Shown: piece by piece, positions 1 through 8,951 of the stretch
How the letters are laid out: each line of letters opens with the position of its first letter
How positions within the stretch are numbered: the stretch's first letter is position 1
NCBI RefSeq assembly: GCF_016406085.1
Contig: NZ_JAEHFJ010000012.1
Location: forward strand, 81,267-145,266
DNA length: 64,000 nt
Source of the DNA: Aureibaculum flavum
GTDB lineage: Bacteria; Bacteroidota; Bacteroidia; Flavobacteriales; Flavobacteriaceae
Reading direction: 5' to 3'
Translations under genes and position numbers: made by a program
The notes under the pieces: model-generated
Databases searched by the model: none
What the model was told of the DNA's origin: nothing
Seen by the model: only the letters and a program-made list of their open reading frames with translations

Positions 1-172
1 AATCAGTAATAGAAAACGATTAATAACAATAACGTTATAGTTGATTTTAACAATTGTTGTATTGCAATAACATTTTTTTAAGATACGGTTAAACTTAGGT
101 TAATTGTGAAGGGAAGGAGTAACGAAATACGTTATGTCCTCGTCTCTATATTGTAACTTAAAACTAAATATT

Positions 173-625
173 ATGAAAAATCTAATTTTATTATCAGCAC
201 TCGTTTTCGGATTAGCAGTTTATGCAAACCCAATTAATGACACCATTAAAAATGTTAAAATGGATAACAACATTTCTAATATGGAAACAAATAGTATAAA
301 TCTTGATATTGTGTATAGCACCAACGTGAATGCTTTTTGTAAATTAATAACTACAGGAAACTATGATGCTGTTAAAAGCATGATTATTGCAGGTGTAGAT
401 ATTGATAAAAAATCAGTTGGAATGACACCCTTAATGTACGCGGCTAGATATAATAATGTAAATATTGTGAAGCTGTTAATTGCTAATAATGCCAATTTAA
501 AAGTGAAATCAGACAAGGGGTATACAGCCTTAAAATATGCTAAAATATCAAAAGCACATGATACTTATAAAATTATAGAGGATGCTACAAAAGCTAAGAA
601 AAAAGCAAAGAGAAAAAGAAAGTAA
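173..625 (+). CDS. Secreted ankyrin-repeat protein
   Basis: The product has a Sec signal peptide (MKNLILLSALVFGLAVYA), then a spacer and about two ankyrin repeats near the C-terminus (a VGMTPLMYAARYNN-type helix pair followed by GYTALKYAK). It ends in a Lys/Arg-rich tail. Ankyrin repeats bind protein partners; periplasmic or surface partners are unknown here. The frame is open from an ATG at 134, which has a GGAAGGAG-like sequence upstream. I prefer the ATG at 173 because it places a classical signal peptide at the N-terminus. A hairpin terminator follows at 668-695. No operon partner is visible. Ankyrin assignment is fairly sure; the cellular role is unknown. Confidence 0.75.
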   Translation: MKNLILLSALVFGLAVYANPINDTIKNVKMDNNISNMETNSINLDIVYSTNVNAFCKLITTGNYDAVKSMIIAGVDIDKKSVGMTPLMYAARYNNVNIVKLLIANNANLKVKSDKGYTALKYAKISKAHDTYKIIEDATKAKKKAKRKRK

Positions 626-667
626 TTTTTTTATTTACTCCGATTGATTCACGGAAATCTCCTTTAG

Positions 668-695
668 GCGAAATGGCAACATTTCGCTTTTTTTT
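668..695 (+). terminator. Rho-independent terminator after the ankyrin gene
   Basis: A 7-bp stem (GCGAAAT / ATTTCGC) with a 6-nt loop is followed directly by a run of eight T residues. Confidence 0.8.
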
Positions 696-741
696 ATGGG
701 TTCCCCTCTCAAGAAGGAAACTTTGAATGTTTACCAAAACA

Positions 742-1014
742 TTACTGTTTAAACTTAATCACATTTAATAAAATAATAAGAATGGTAAATGAAATAACGA
801 AGTAAAGTATAGTAATAATACGTTTTTTTCTATTTTCTTTTTGAAGTTTTTCTCTAATTGCTTTAAGTTGTTCAGGAGTTGCTTTTTTGTCAATTTTACC
901 TTCTCCATAATCAATACTTTTATAATCTTTTAGTTTTTCAAACGTACTGACTCTACTTCGTTTATTATTTTTTAACGAAGTAACCATTGCCGATACTGCT
1001 CCACCAAAGCTCAT
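742..1014 (-). CDS. Small membrane protein, function unknown
   Basis: The 90-residue protein has a polar, Lys-rich N-terminal two thirds that includes a probable helix (PEQLKAIREKLQKENRKKR). A single hydrophobic segment follows (about residues 68-86), so it is probably C-terminally anchored in the inner membrane with the charged part in the cytoplasm. The N-terminus SFGGAVSAMVTSLKNNKR looks like a conserved small flavobacterial family, but I cannot name a function. It starts 5 bp after the M48 peptidase stop and is probably co-transcribed with it. Confidence 0.7.
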   Translation of the reverse strand: MSFGGAVSAMVTSLKNNKRSRVSTFEKLKDYKSIDYGEGKIDKKATPEQLKAIREKLQKENRKKRIITILYFVISFTILIILLNVIKFKQ

Positions 1015-1019
1015 AATTT

Positions 1020-1793
1020 CTACTTTCTATATTTTTCTATGGCCTCTTTAATTTTCTCAATCCTGTTTTCTGGATCTGGATGTGTACTTTGCATTTCAGG
1101 CGTCTTATTTGGACCTGCTGCTGCTTTTAATATTTCCATTACACCCATCATTTCTTCAGGTTGGTATCCAGCATCTAACATAAATTTGACGCCTAACTCA
1201 TCACTTTCTAATTCATCACCACGTCCATATTTCATATTGATAACGTTTCCAATCATTGCTGCCATTTGGCCAGTACCGTCACCACCACCCACTAAAACAC
1301 CAGAAATAATTCCTTGTGTAAGGCCTTGTTTGGCAATTCGTTCTGCTGAATGCCTACCTACTACATGTCCTATTTCATGTCCTAAAACACCTGCCAATTG
1401 GTCTTCATTCTGTAGTTGTGAATATAAAGCATAAGTGATAAAAATTTGTCCTCCAGGCAAAGCAAAAGCATTGATCGTATTAGGGTCTCTTAATAAATGA
1501 AAATCGTATTGATACGGTGTTTCTTTTGCGATACTGTTGTTAACTAATGCATTACCAACCCTGTCTACAATGTCTTGATCTTTTTGACTAGGGTATAAAC
1601 CGCCATGTTGTTCCGCCATTTGTGGAGCACTTTTTAAACCAATAGCAATTTCTTCTTCTGTGGTTAAAGCAATACTTTGTTTTTTACCTGTATAAGGGTT
1701 TGTATCTCTATTTGAGTAATATTTAAATAATGAAAATAATATAATACCAGCACCAATTAATAATCTGATTTTGAGTCCACCTCTTCCTCTCAT
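1020..1793 (-). CDS. M48 family zinc metallopeptidase
   Basis: This is a membrane-anchored zinc protease of about 257 residues. A basic N-terminus (MRGRGGLKIR) precedes one transmembrane segment. The catalytic motif HEIGH is at about residues 139-143, and a third ligand Glu lies in the downstream ELESDELG motif, as in M48 enzymes such as BepA/LoiP-like envelope quality-control proteases. The frame is open from 1832, but the ATG at 1793 gives a normal positively charged anchor. It is the first gene of a two-gene unit with the small membrane protein downstream. A TATCTTTA promoter-like box lies upstream. The substrate is unknown. Confidence 0.88.
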   Translation of the reverse strand: MRGRGGLKIRLLIGAGIILFSLFKYYSNRDTNPYTGKKQSIALTTEEEIAIGLKSAPQMAEQHGGLYPSQKDQDIVDRVGNALVNNSIAKETPYQYDFHLLRDPNTINAFALPGGQIFITYALYSQLQNEDQLAGVLGHEIGHVVGRHSAERIAKQGLTQGIISGVLVGGGDGTGQMAAMIGNVINMKYGRGDELESDELGVKFMLDAGYQPEEMMGVMEILKAAAGPNKTPEMQSTHPDPENRIEKIKEAIEKYRK

Positions 1794-1862
1794 AATAGTT
1801 TTAATTTCGTTTTGTTTGCAATAAAGATACAATTTATTTAAAAGTGCAAGTTTAATTATTAT

Positions 1863-1870
1863 TAACTTTA
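1863..1870 (+). promoter_or_regulatory. Probable -7 promoter box for the aromatic amino acid hydroxylase
   Basis: TAACTTTA resembles the Bacteroidota -7 consensus TAnnTTTG with one mismatch and lies 25 bp before the ATG. The divergent M48 gene has a similar box on the other strand. Confidence 0.4.
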
Positions 1871-1895
1871 CAAATCAAACTCACTAATTACACTA

Positions 1896-3653
1896 ATGAA
1901 CTTTAAGTCAAACAAAATTATTTCAAGGTTACCCAAACACTTGCAATCATTTGTAATACGTCAGCCTTACAATGAATATACAAGTCAAAATCAAGCAGTT
2001 TGGCGATATGTAATGCGGAAAAATATTGATTATTTATCAAAAGTGGCACATGAATCTTATATTTCGGGTTTGAAGAAAGCAGGAATATCTGTCAATTCTA
2101 TTCCTAAAATGCAAGGGATGAATCGGATATTAAAAGACTTGGGATGGGCAGCAGTATCGGTAGATGGTTTTATACCTCCAAATGCTTTTATGGAGTTTCA
2201 GGCTTATAATACGTTAGTTATTGCTGCAGACATTAGAACAGTTGATCATATAGAATATACACCCGCCCCAGATATTATCCACGAAGCAGCTGGTCATGCT
2301 CCTATTATTGCAAATCCAGAATATGCAGAATATTTAAGACGTTTTGGTGAAATTGGAAGTAAGGCTATTTCATCTGCTAAAGATTTTGAATTGTATGAAG
2401 CTATTAGGCATTTATCAATTATAAAAGAAGATCCAAATACTAGTGAAAAAGAGATTACAAAGGCAGATAAACAAGTTGCTGAAGTTGTTGATAGCATGAC
2501 GGAGTTGAGTGAAATGGCAAAAATCAGAAACCTACATTGGTGGACAGTTGAATATGGACTGATAGGCTCATTAGAAAATTCTAAAATTTATGGTGCAGGG
2601 TTGTTATCTTCCATAGGCGAAAGTCAATGGTGTATGAGTGAAAAGGTAAAAAAAGTACCGTATTCAATAGAAGCAGCTGATACTGATTTTGATATCACCA
2701 AACCACAGCCTCAGTTATTTGTAACTCCAGATTTTGCTCATTTAAGTATGGTGTTAGAAGAATATGCTAATAAAATGGCATTACGAAAAGGAGGGTTAAA
2801 CGGACTGAATAAGTTGATAGATTCTAAAATTTTAGGAACGATTGAGTTAAGTACAGGAATACAAATTTCAGGTAATTTTGAGGATGTAATTGTTGATGAA
2901 AATAATAATCCTGTTTATTTTAAAACAATTGGAGGTACGGCTTTAGCGTATAAAAATAAAGAATTGATTGGGCACAGTAAGGCCTATCATGCCGATGGCT
3001 TTAGTACTGCTATTGGTAAATTAAAAGGTATAAATATTGCCATTGAAGATATGTCACCTACAGATTTAGAGGCGTATGGTATTTACGAAGGTAAAATAGT
3101 AAATCTTAAGTTTGAAGGTAATATTACGGTAACAGGTGAAATTATAACAGGTAAAAGAAACCTGAAAGGTAAAATAATTTTGATTTCATTCAAAAATTGT
3201 ACTGTTAAGCATAAAGAAAAAGTGTTATTTCATCCTAACTGGGGTGTTTTTGATATGGCAGTTGGTAAGGAAGTTGTTTCTGCTTATTCTGGTGTTGCAG
3301 ATCCTGAAAATTTTAGTTTGATTTATGACGTACCTAAAGAAAAGACACATAAAATTAAATATTCTGAGAATGATAAAAAACTACATGGGTTATACAACGA
3401 AGTACGTAAAATTAGAGAGAAAGGTAGGATTAACTATATTCGATTAGAAGAAATTTTCATTTTGTTAAAGTTAGAATTCCCTAATGATTGGTTACTGCCG
3501 TTGGAAATGACCGAATTGGTTTATAATGAAAATTCTCAATTTAAAAGAAACATGATTAACTATTTAGAAACCATGGCGGAAAATTCGGAGATAGCTCATT
3601 TAATTAAAGGAGGAATTGAATTGTTGGAAAAGGAAATGAAGAAGGTGATATGA
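1896..3653 (+). CDS. Aromatic amino acid hydroxylase (phenylalanine 4-monooxygenase-like), long form
   Basis: Members of this family are iron- and pterin-dependent monooxygenases that hydroxylate aromatic amino acids, for example Phe to Tyr. The catalytic domain occupies roughly residues 20-300. The ferrous-iron ligands are visible as His129 and His134 in the HEAAGH motif and Glu219 in WWTVEYG. The protein is 585 residues, about twice the length of classical bacterial PhhA (near 270-300). The C-terminal 280 residues contain a beta-rich segment with no recognised domain followed by a helical segment. It stands alone on the plus strand and no pterin-recycling gene is adjacent. The fold is sure; the exact substrate is not. 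Confidence 0.88.
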   Translation: MNFKSNKIISRLPKHLQSFVIRQPYNEYTSQNQAVWRYVMRKNIDYLSKVAHESYISGLKKAGISVNSIPKMQGMNRILKDLGWAAVSVDGFIPPNAFMEFQAYNTLVIAADIRTVDHIEYTPAPDIIHEAAGHAPIIANPEYAEYLRRFGEIGSKAISSAKDFELYEAIRHLSIIKEDPNTSEKEITKADKQVAEVVDSMTELSEMAKIRNLHWWTVEYGLIGSLENSKIYGAGLLSSIGESQWCMSEKVKKVPYSIEAADTDFDITKPQPQLFVTPDFAHLSMVLEEYANKMALRKGGLNGLNKLIDSKILGTIELSTGIQISGNFEDVIVDENNNPVYFKTIGGTALAYKNKELIGHSKAYHADGFSTAIGKLKGINIAIEDMSPTDLEAYGIYEGKIVNLKFEGNITVTGEIITGKRNLKGKIILISFKNCTVKHKEKVLFHPNWGVFDMAVGKEVVSAYSGVADPENFSLIYDVPKEKTHKIKYSENDKKLHGLYNEVRKIREKGRINYIRLEEIFILLKLEFPNDWLLPLEMTELVYNENSQFKRNMINYLETMAENSEIAHLIKGGIELLEKEMKKVI

Positions 3654-3726
3654 TTAGATAGCTAAGCAGATTTTTTCGTCTTACTTTATGCTGTTAGAAG
3701 TTCTATTTTTGATTTCTTTCTTATTT

Positions 3727-4341
3727 TCAAAGCTCTAACTCAAAGAGATTCTTCTCATCTGTAATTGGAGTTTCCTCATATTTTAAAGTCCATCCTAATT
3801 CTTTGGTCAACACATAAAAATTGGTAAGTTCTTCTAACAATCTCGTTTTTGCATTTTTTTGCAAATCAGAGTTCTGTAACTTTTTAATTAGAGACGATTT
3901 AATCGTTTCTTTAATATCATTATAATCCTTGGCTTCAAAAGGATTAAAATAGTCTGCTTGAATATCATAGTACTCTAAATCGGGACTAATAGAAATTTGC
4001 TCCTTAGGTATGCTAATTATTTGGAGTGTTTTGGTAGCTTCATCAATTTTATACTCAATCTTACTAAGGTCATAGGAAATTGTGACATCAGCGTTCACTA
4101 CTACAATTGCCTTTTTATCTGATGTAATATAGTCGGTAAATAGAGCTTTTGAATTTTTGTAATTAAAAACCTCACTAAAATGTCCTTCCGTCACAATAAG
4201 TTTACCCACATTTTTAATCTGCTCTTGTATTAACATTGAGTTTTCGTACAAAATAGATTGATCATCTTTTTTATTTTCGCAATATCGAAAAACGAAAACA
4301 AAAAGTAGGGTAATAATTATGCCTAATAGGACTTTCTTCAT
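3727..4341 (-). CDS. DUF4230 domain protein, membrane-anchored
   Basis: This 204-residue protein has an N-terminal hydrophobic anchor (residues 4-20) and one large extracytoplasmic domain. The sequence KLIVTEGHFSEVFNY followed by the strand-rich KKAIVVVNADVTISYDLSKI matches what I know of the DUF4230 family, whose function is unknown. It is monocistronic, convergent with the hydroxylase gene and upstream of the pyk terminator. Confidence 0.75.
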   Translation of the reverse strand: MKKVLLGIIITLLFVFVFRYCENKKDDQSILYENSMLIQEQIKNVGKLIVTEGHFSEVFNYKNSKALFTDYITSDKKAIVVVNADVTISYDLSKIEYKIDEATKTLQIISIPKEQISISPDLEYYDIQADYFNPFEAKDYNDIKETIKSSLIKKLQNSDLQKNAKTRLLEELTNFYVLTKELGWTLKYEETPITDEKNLFELEL

Positions 4342-4423
4342 TAAAATGATGTTTATTAGATAAGATGGAATTTTGACCTTAGGGTAATCTTGTAACGATC
4401 AATAAGATTCAAAATTTATGTGT

Positions 4424-4460
4424 AAAAAATAAATACCCTCCTGATAGAAGGGTATTTATT
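4424..4460 (-). terminator. Terminator of the acpP-to-pyk operon
   Basis: On the minus strand, a stem of about 11 bp (ATAAATACCCT with its complement AGGGTATTTAT) is followed by TTTTTT. It sits immediately after the pyk stop codon. Confidence 0.8.
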
Positions 4461-4469
4461 GTAGTATTT

Positions 4470-5897
4470 TTATTCTATTTGACTAACTCTCATTGTATTT
4501 GCCATACCGTGTGCTTTTACAGGCATTGAGGTAATGTTTATAACATAATCTCCTGTATCAGCATAACCTTTTTTTACAGCAATTGCATTAATGTCATCTA
4601 CGGTGTCATCAGTACTTTTCATTTCATCATAGAAGTGAGCTTTTACACCCCATAATAAATTAAGCATGGCTAATATTCTTCTATTGTTAGAAAAAGCCAT
4701 GATATGCGTTTTTGGTCTCCAAGCCGAAATTTGAAACGCCGTATAACCACTATTGGTTAATGTGGTAACCACTGAAGCTCCTATATCATCAGCCATTTTA
4801 GCTGCTTGGTAACATATTGTTTTAGAAATAAAACGTTCGTTTACACTTCTAATAAAAGAGTCAGATCTTGTAATTAAAGGTGAATCTTCTACATTTTCAA
4901 TAATCGATCTTATTTTTTGAATTACTTCAATTGGAAATTCTCCTACAGATGTTTCTCCAGATAGCATTACAGCATCTGCACCATCCATAATTGAATTGGC
5001 AACATCATTTACCTCAGCTCTTGTAGGAACCTGACTGGTAATCATGCTTTCCATCATTTGAGTTGCAATAATTACAGGAATTCTAGCTTTTTTAGCTTGA
5101 AGAACTAATTTTTTCTGAATTAACGGAACTTTTTCCATTTCAACTTCAACACCTAAATCACCTCTGGCAACCATTAAACCATCACAATGAGGTGTAATGC
5201 TTCCTATTCTGGCAACGGCTTCTGGCTTTTCTATTTTTGCCATTATAGGAATTCTAAAATCAGAATGTTCAGTTATTAATGCCCTTAACTCTATTAAATC
5301 TTCAGCATGTCTTACAAAAGAAAGTGCGATCCAATCCACTTCCATTTCTATAGCAAAAAGAGCATCTTTTTTATCCTTATCTGTAAGTGCTGGTTGAGAT
5401 ATAGCCGTATTAGGCAAGTTAACACCTTTTTTAGATTTTAATTTACCACCACGTAAAACTTCAGTAAGCACTTCGTTTTTACCATTAGTACTAATAACTT
5501 TAAATAAAAGTTTACCATCATCAACTAAAATGTTTTCCCCAGGTTTTACATCTTGAGGAAATTGTTGATAGGTCATGTAGGCTCTTTCTTTAGTTCCTTC
5601 ACACTTATCAGTAGTAAAAATAAATTGGTCTCCTTTATTTAATTTGACTTTTTCTTCCATTACACCAACGCGTAATTTCGGACCTTGTAAATCAGCTAAA
5701 ACGGCTACATTGTAACCTAATTTCTGATTTATCTCTCTTATCATTTTTATTTTCTCAGCTACATTTTCATAATCTGCATGAGAAAAATTCACTCTAAAAA
5801 CATTAACCCCTACAGTCATCATTTCTTCTATGATCTCATAGGTATCACAAGCTGGTCCTAAGGTGGCTACTATTTTTGTTTTTTTTCTATTTCGCAT
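4470..5897 (-). CDS. pyk: Pyruvate kinase
   Basis: Pyruvate kinase transfers phosphate from phosphoenolpyruvate to ADP in the last step of glycolysis. The 475-residue length is normal for the bacterial enzyme. Diagnostic motifs include RVNFSHADY near the N-terminus, the active-site lysine motif AKIEKPEA, the metal and PEP loop MVARGDLGVEVEMEKVPL, and the C-terminal allosteric domain. It is the last gene of the acpP-fabF-rnc-IPExxxVDY-pyk operon, starts 3 bp after the upstream stop codon and is followed by a strong terminator. This arrangement is conserved across Flavobacteriia. Confidence 0.97.
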   Translation of the reverse strand: MRNRKKTKIVATLGPACDTYEIIEEMMTVGVNVFRVNFSHADYENVAEKIKMIREINQKLGYNVAVLADLQGPKLRVGVMEEKVKLNKGDQFIFTTDKCEGTKERAYMTYQQFPQDVKPGENILVDDGKLLFKVISTNGKNEVLTEVLRGGKLKSKKGVNLPNTAISQPALTDKDKKDALFAIEMEVDWIALSFVRHAEDLIELRALITEHSDFRIPIMAKIEKPEAVARIGSITPHCDGLMVARGDLGVEVEMEKVPLIQKKLVLQAKKARIPVIIATQMMESMITSQVPTRAEVNDVANSIMDGADAVMLSGETSVGEFPIEVIQKIRSIIENVEDSPLITRSDSFIRSVNERFISKTICYQAAKMADDIGASVVTTLTNSGYTAFQISAWRPKTHIMAFSNNRRILAMLNLLWGVKAHFYDEMKSTDDTVDDINAIAVKKGYADTGDYVINITSMPVKAHGMANTMRVSQIE

Positions 5898-5900
5898 ATA

Positions 5901-6368
5901 TTAAAATATTAAATAATCTTTAGATTTTAAGGTTTGTGGAATAACATTAAATGAAGTTATTACTCCTTTTATACTTTTTATTTTTTTGATCAATTGAAAT
6001 TCATCGAATTCAGTATCTCCATTAATTTTTAGAAAATAATCAATTTCTTTTTTTTCATTAATTAAATAATTTATTTTAGATTCTTCTTTAAACAAATCAT
6101 TTGCATTAATACTCACTGATGTGTAAATGAGTTTGTTGGCTAATAATGACCATGAACTGAAACTAGAACTACATTCATAACCGAAAAAAGTAAATGTACA
6201 GTTTTTGTCTTTAAATGAAAGTCCTTCTGGTTGACAATTCAATCTGATATTAAATTCTCTATTCAGTAAATAGGCAAGTCTGTAATCTTCTAAAGTACTA
6301 TTAATTGCTATTAAGGTGTAATCATGTTCAAATTCAAATCCTAATGATAGTACTTTAGTCATAATCAA
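5901..6368 (-). CDS. IPExxxVDY family protein
   Basis: This small protein of about 155 residues lies between rnc and pyk, the normal position for the Bacteroidota-specific IPExxxVDY family. The signature near the C-terminus is degenerate here (VIPQTLKSKDYLIF, with Gln for Glu and Lys-Asp-Tyr for Val-Asp-Tyr). The N-terminus SLGFEFEHDYTLIAINSTLEDYRLAYLLN is typical. The function is unknown. The start could be the first or third codon, since both are ATG. It is cytosolic with no signal peptide. Confidence 0.8.
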   Translation of the reverse strand: MIMTKVLSLGFEFEHDYTLIAINSTLEDYRLAYLLNREFNIRLNCQPEGLSFKDKNCTFTFFGYECSSSFSSWSLLANKLIYTSVSINANDLFKEESKINYLINEKKEIDYFLKINGDTEFDEFQLIKKIKSIKGVITSFNVIPQTLKSKDYLIF

Positions 6369-6453
6369 AACAATTTATGCGAAAATAATGATTGTTTTAT
6401 AGAAAAGAGAAAATATTTACGAAATCCTTGTAGTAAACTACACGAATTGTAAA

Positions 6454-7188
6454 TTATAATGAAATTACGTCTTGTAATCTAAAATATGCACGTTTAGATG
6501 CTATTTCTTCTGCTTTTTTCTTAGATGTTGCTCTTCCTTTTGCTAAAATCTTATTGTCTACAAATAACTTTACACTAAAGTGTTTAATAGTATCATTTCC
6601 GGTGTCCTCATAAACTTCATAATTAATGTGTTTTTTAACTTTCTGACACCATTCTATAAGTACACTTTTGTAACTTGTAATTTTACCTTCTAAACGTTCA
6701 ATATCTACATAAGGTTCAATTACGGTTCTGTTTATAAATTTTTGACAGGCTTCATGTCCTTTGTCAATATAAACAGCACCTACTAAAGATTCAAACATAT
6801 TGCCATGTACATTGTCTCCAAAATTCTTTTTGGGTACATTACTATCAATTAAATTGATTAATGCTAAATCTCTACCAATTTCATTTAAGTGTTCTCGGCT
6901 TACAATTTTAGAACGTAATTGAGTAAGATCTCCTTCAGAACCAGCAGGTATTTCTTTAAATAAGTATAATGCTATTGTTGAGCTTAAAATGGCATCTCCT
7001 AAAAATTCTAATCTTTCGTAATTTAAAGGGATTCCTTTTTCCGTCTTTTTTTTAACAGAACTGTGTGTGAATGCTTTTCTATAGTATTTCAGATCATTCG
7101 GTCTAAAACCTAGAAGTTTTCTTATTGTAGCCAAAAATTTCTCGTCCTGTTCAGAGCGAGGTTTTAAGATGTTGCTAATAAAACTCAT
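6454..7188 (-). CDS. rnc: Ribonuclease III
   Basis: This enzyme cleaves double-stranded RNA during rRNA processing and RNA decay. The catalytic domain carries the signature ERLEFLGDA (residues 58-66) and the second metal-binding Glu133 in NMFESLVGAVY. A double-stranded-RNA-binding domain follows from about residue 172 and ends in the conserved KKKAEEIASKRA helix. The 244-residue length is usual for Bacteroidota. It lies 7 bp downstream of fabF in the same operon, a widely conserved neighbour pair. Confidence 0.96.
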   Translation of the reverse strand: MSFISNILKPRSEQDEKFLATIRKLLGFRPNDLKYYRKAFTHSSVKKKTEKGIPLNYERLEFLGDAILSSTIALYLFKEIPAGSEGDLTQLRSKIVSREHLNEIGRDLALINLIDSNVPKKNFGDNVHGNMFESLVGAVYIDKGHEACQKFINRTVIEPYVDIERLEGKITSYKSVLIEWCQKVKKHINYEVYEDTGNDTIKHFSVKLFVDNKILAKGRATSKKKAEEIASKRAYFRLQDVISL

Positions 7189-7195
7189 TTTCTAT

Positions 7196-8449
7196 TTAAG
7201 CGTCTAGCTTCTTGAAAACTACACATGCATTATGTCCTCCAAATCCAAAAGTATTACTCATGACCACTTTAACATCTCTTTTTTGAGCTTTGTTAAGCGT
7301 TAAGTTAAGGCTTGGATCAATATTTTCATCTACAGTAGTATGGTTAATTGTTGGAGGAACAATACCATGCTTAATAGATAATATTGAAGAAATAGCTTCA
7401 ATAGCACCAGCAGCACCCAATAAATGTCCAGTCATAGACTTGGTTGAGTTAATGTTAATGTTTTTAGCATGATCTCCAAAAACTTCTTTTATAGCCTTAA
7501 GTTCTGCTACATCACCTAATGGAGTAGAAGTACCATGTGTGTTAATGGCATCAACGTCTTCAGGTTTTAAACCTGAGTTTTCCAAGCAATTTTTCATAAC
7601 AACAATTACGCCTCTTCCTTCAGGATGAGGTGCTGTCATATGATAAGCATCAGAAGATAAACCACCACCGATTAGTTCGGCATAAATTTTTGCTCCTCTT
7701 GCTTTTGCATATTCATATTCTTCCAAAACAATTGCCCCAGCACCTTCTCCTAATACAAAGCCATCTCTAGTGGCATCGAAAGGTCTTGAAGCTGTTTCTG
7801 GAGTTTCATTTCTGGTTGATAATGCATGCATAGCATTAAAGCCACCCATACCTGCCATTGTTACAGCGGCTTCACTACCACCAGTAACAATTACATCACA
7901 GTGTCCTAAACGAATGTAATTTAAAGCATCGAACATGGCGTTAGCCGAAGATGCACAAGCTGATACAGTAGTATAGTTTGGGCCCATAAATCCATTTTTG
8001 ATTGAGATATTACCAGGGGCAATATCGGCAATCATTTTAGGGATAAAGAAAGGGTTGAATCTTGGAGTACCATCTCCACTTCCAAAATTTAAAACTTCAT
8101 TTTGAAAAGTTTCGAGACCTCCAATACCTGCTCCCCAAATTACGCCTACGCGTTCTTTGTTTATGGTTTCTAAATCTAATCCTGAATCTAAAATAGCTTC
8201 GTCAGAGGCTACCATAGCATACTGGGTAAACTTATCCATTTTACGTGCCTCTTTTCTGTCGAAAAAGTCAGTAGGATTAAAATTTTTGATTTCACATGCA
8301 AACTGAGTTTTAAACTTGGTTGCGTCAAAATGGGTAATAGGTGCTGCACCACTAACGCCGTTTACTAAACTATTCCAGTAAGCGTCAACGGTATTACCAA
8401 TTGGTGTTAAAGCCCCTAGTCCGGTTACAACTACTCGTTTTAATTCCAT
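7196..8449 (-). CDS. fabF: Beta-ketoacyl-ACP synthase II
   Basis: This is the condensing enzyme that elongates acyl-ACP with malonyl-ACP in type II fatty acid synthesis. All three catalytic residues are visible: Cys165 (SACASSAN), His305 (NTHGTSTPLGD) and His342 (KSMTGHLLGAAG). The 417-residue length is typical. It lies directly downstream of acpP, separated by 91 bp that contain a perfect 13-bp hairpin (8485-8516). That hairpin could lower fabF output relative to acpP. Confidence 0.97.
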   Translation of the reverse strand: MELKRVVVTGLGALTPIGNTVDAYWNSLVNGVSGAAPITHFDATKFKTQFACEIKNFNPTDFFDRKEARKMDKFTQYAMVASDEAILDSGLDLETINKERVGVIWGAGIGGLETFQNEVLNFGSGDGTPRFNPFFIPKMIADIAPGNISIKNGFMGPNYTTVSACASSANAMFDALNYIRLGHCDVIVTGGSEAAVTMAGMGGFNAMHALSTRNETPETASRPFDATRDGFVLGEGAGAIVLEEYEYAKARGAKIYAELIGGGLSSDAYHMTAPHPEGRGVIVVMKNCLENSGLKPEDVDAINTHGTSTPLGDVAELKAIKEVFGDHAKNININSTKSMTGHLLGAAGAIEAISSILSIKHGIVPPTINHTTVDENIDPSLNLTLNKAQKRDVKVVMSNTFGFGGHNACVVFKKLDA

Positions 8450-8484
8450 ATGAATAAGAAAGGTTCTTTGATTGATGATAAAGA

Positions 8485-8516
8485 TACAAGCAAATCACTA
8501 AAATGATTTGCTTGTA
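8485..8516 (-). terminator. Intercistronic hairpin between acpP and fabF (attenuator or mRNA stabiliser)
   Basis: Two perfect 13-nt arms (TACAAGCAAATCA and its complement) flank a 6-nt loop. On the minus strand the downstream sequence is TCTTTATC, which is not a full T-run, so a partial terminator or a 3'-end stabiliser is more likely than a complete stop. Confidence 0.55.
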
Positions 8517-8540
8517 ACTCCTGTTTTAAGTATCTTTAGA

Positions 8541-8777
8541 TTACTTTTTAGCTTCTTCTATATAGCTGATTGCTTGACCTACAGTTCCGATATTTTCTGC
8601 TTGATCGTCTGGGATTTGAATATCAAATTCTTTTTCAAATTCCATAATTAACTCTACAGTATCTAAAGAATCTGCTCCTAAATCGTTAGTAAAGTTAGCT
8701 TCATTAGTTACTTCATTTTCGTCAACGCCTAGTTTGTCAACGATAATAGCCTTTACTCTTGATGCAATGTCTGACAT
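8541..8777 (-). CDS. acpP: Acyl carrier protein
   Basis: This 78-residue acidic protein carries growing acyl chains on a phosphopantetheine arm. The attachment site is Ser37 in the invariant [11 protein letters not shown] motif. It has the four-helix ACP layout and usual length. It is the first gene of the operon with fabF and rnc. The promoter -7 box TATTTTTG lies at 8809-8816 on the minus strand, inside a pair of inverted repeats. Confidence 0.97.
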   Translation of the reverse strand: MSDIASRVKAIIVDKLGVDENEVTNEANFTNDLGADSLDTVELIMEFEKEFDIQIPDDQAENIGTVGQAISYIEEAKK

Positions 8778-8802
8778 AATTTTTATAATTTTTTAATTTA
8801 AT

Positions 8803-8850
8803 TATTGGCAAAAATATAAAACTTTAAGTTAAATAACTCATTTGCCAATA
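8803..8850 (-). promoter_or_regulatory. acpP promoter region with flanking 10-bp inverted repeat
   Basis: The minus-strand -7 box TATTTTTG (8809-8816) fits the Bacteroidota consensus TAnnTTTG. Perfect inverted arms TATTGGCAAA (8803-8812) and TTTGCCAATA (8841-8850) flank and partly cover it, 28 nt apart. This geometry suits an operator for a repressor of the fatty-acid operon, but the regulator is unknown. Confidence 0.5.
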
Positions 8851-8951
8851 AAATATGAGGACTAATTTAAAAAAAATAGTTTAACTTTTAGATTATTCCT
8901 CGGTATTTGTTAATAATAATTCTTTTTTTTGTGATACAAATTTACATATTA

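Noticed and set aside
1..133. TTAATAACAAT near 34-44 as a further copy of the giant-gene promoter boxes
   Set aside because: Only one weak box is present, with no partner at the 20 or 12 bp spacing and no aligned -7 box.
8907..8951. Upstream start for purN with a hydrophobic leader
   Set aside because: purN is cytosolic, and the family begins at the MKRIVILASGSGTN-type segment, so the extra residues are probably untranslated.
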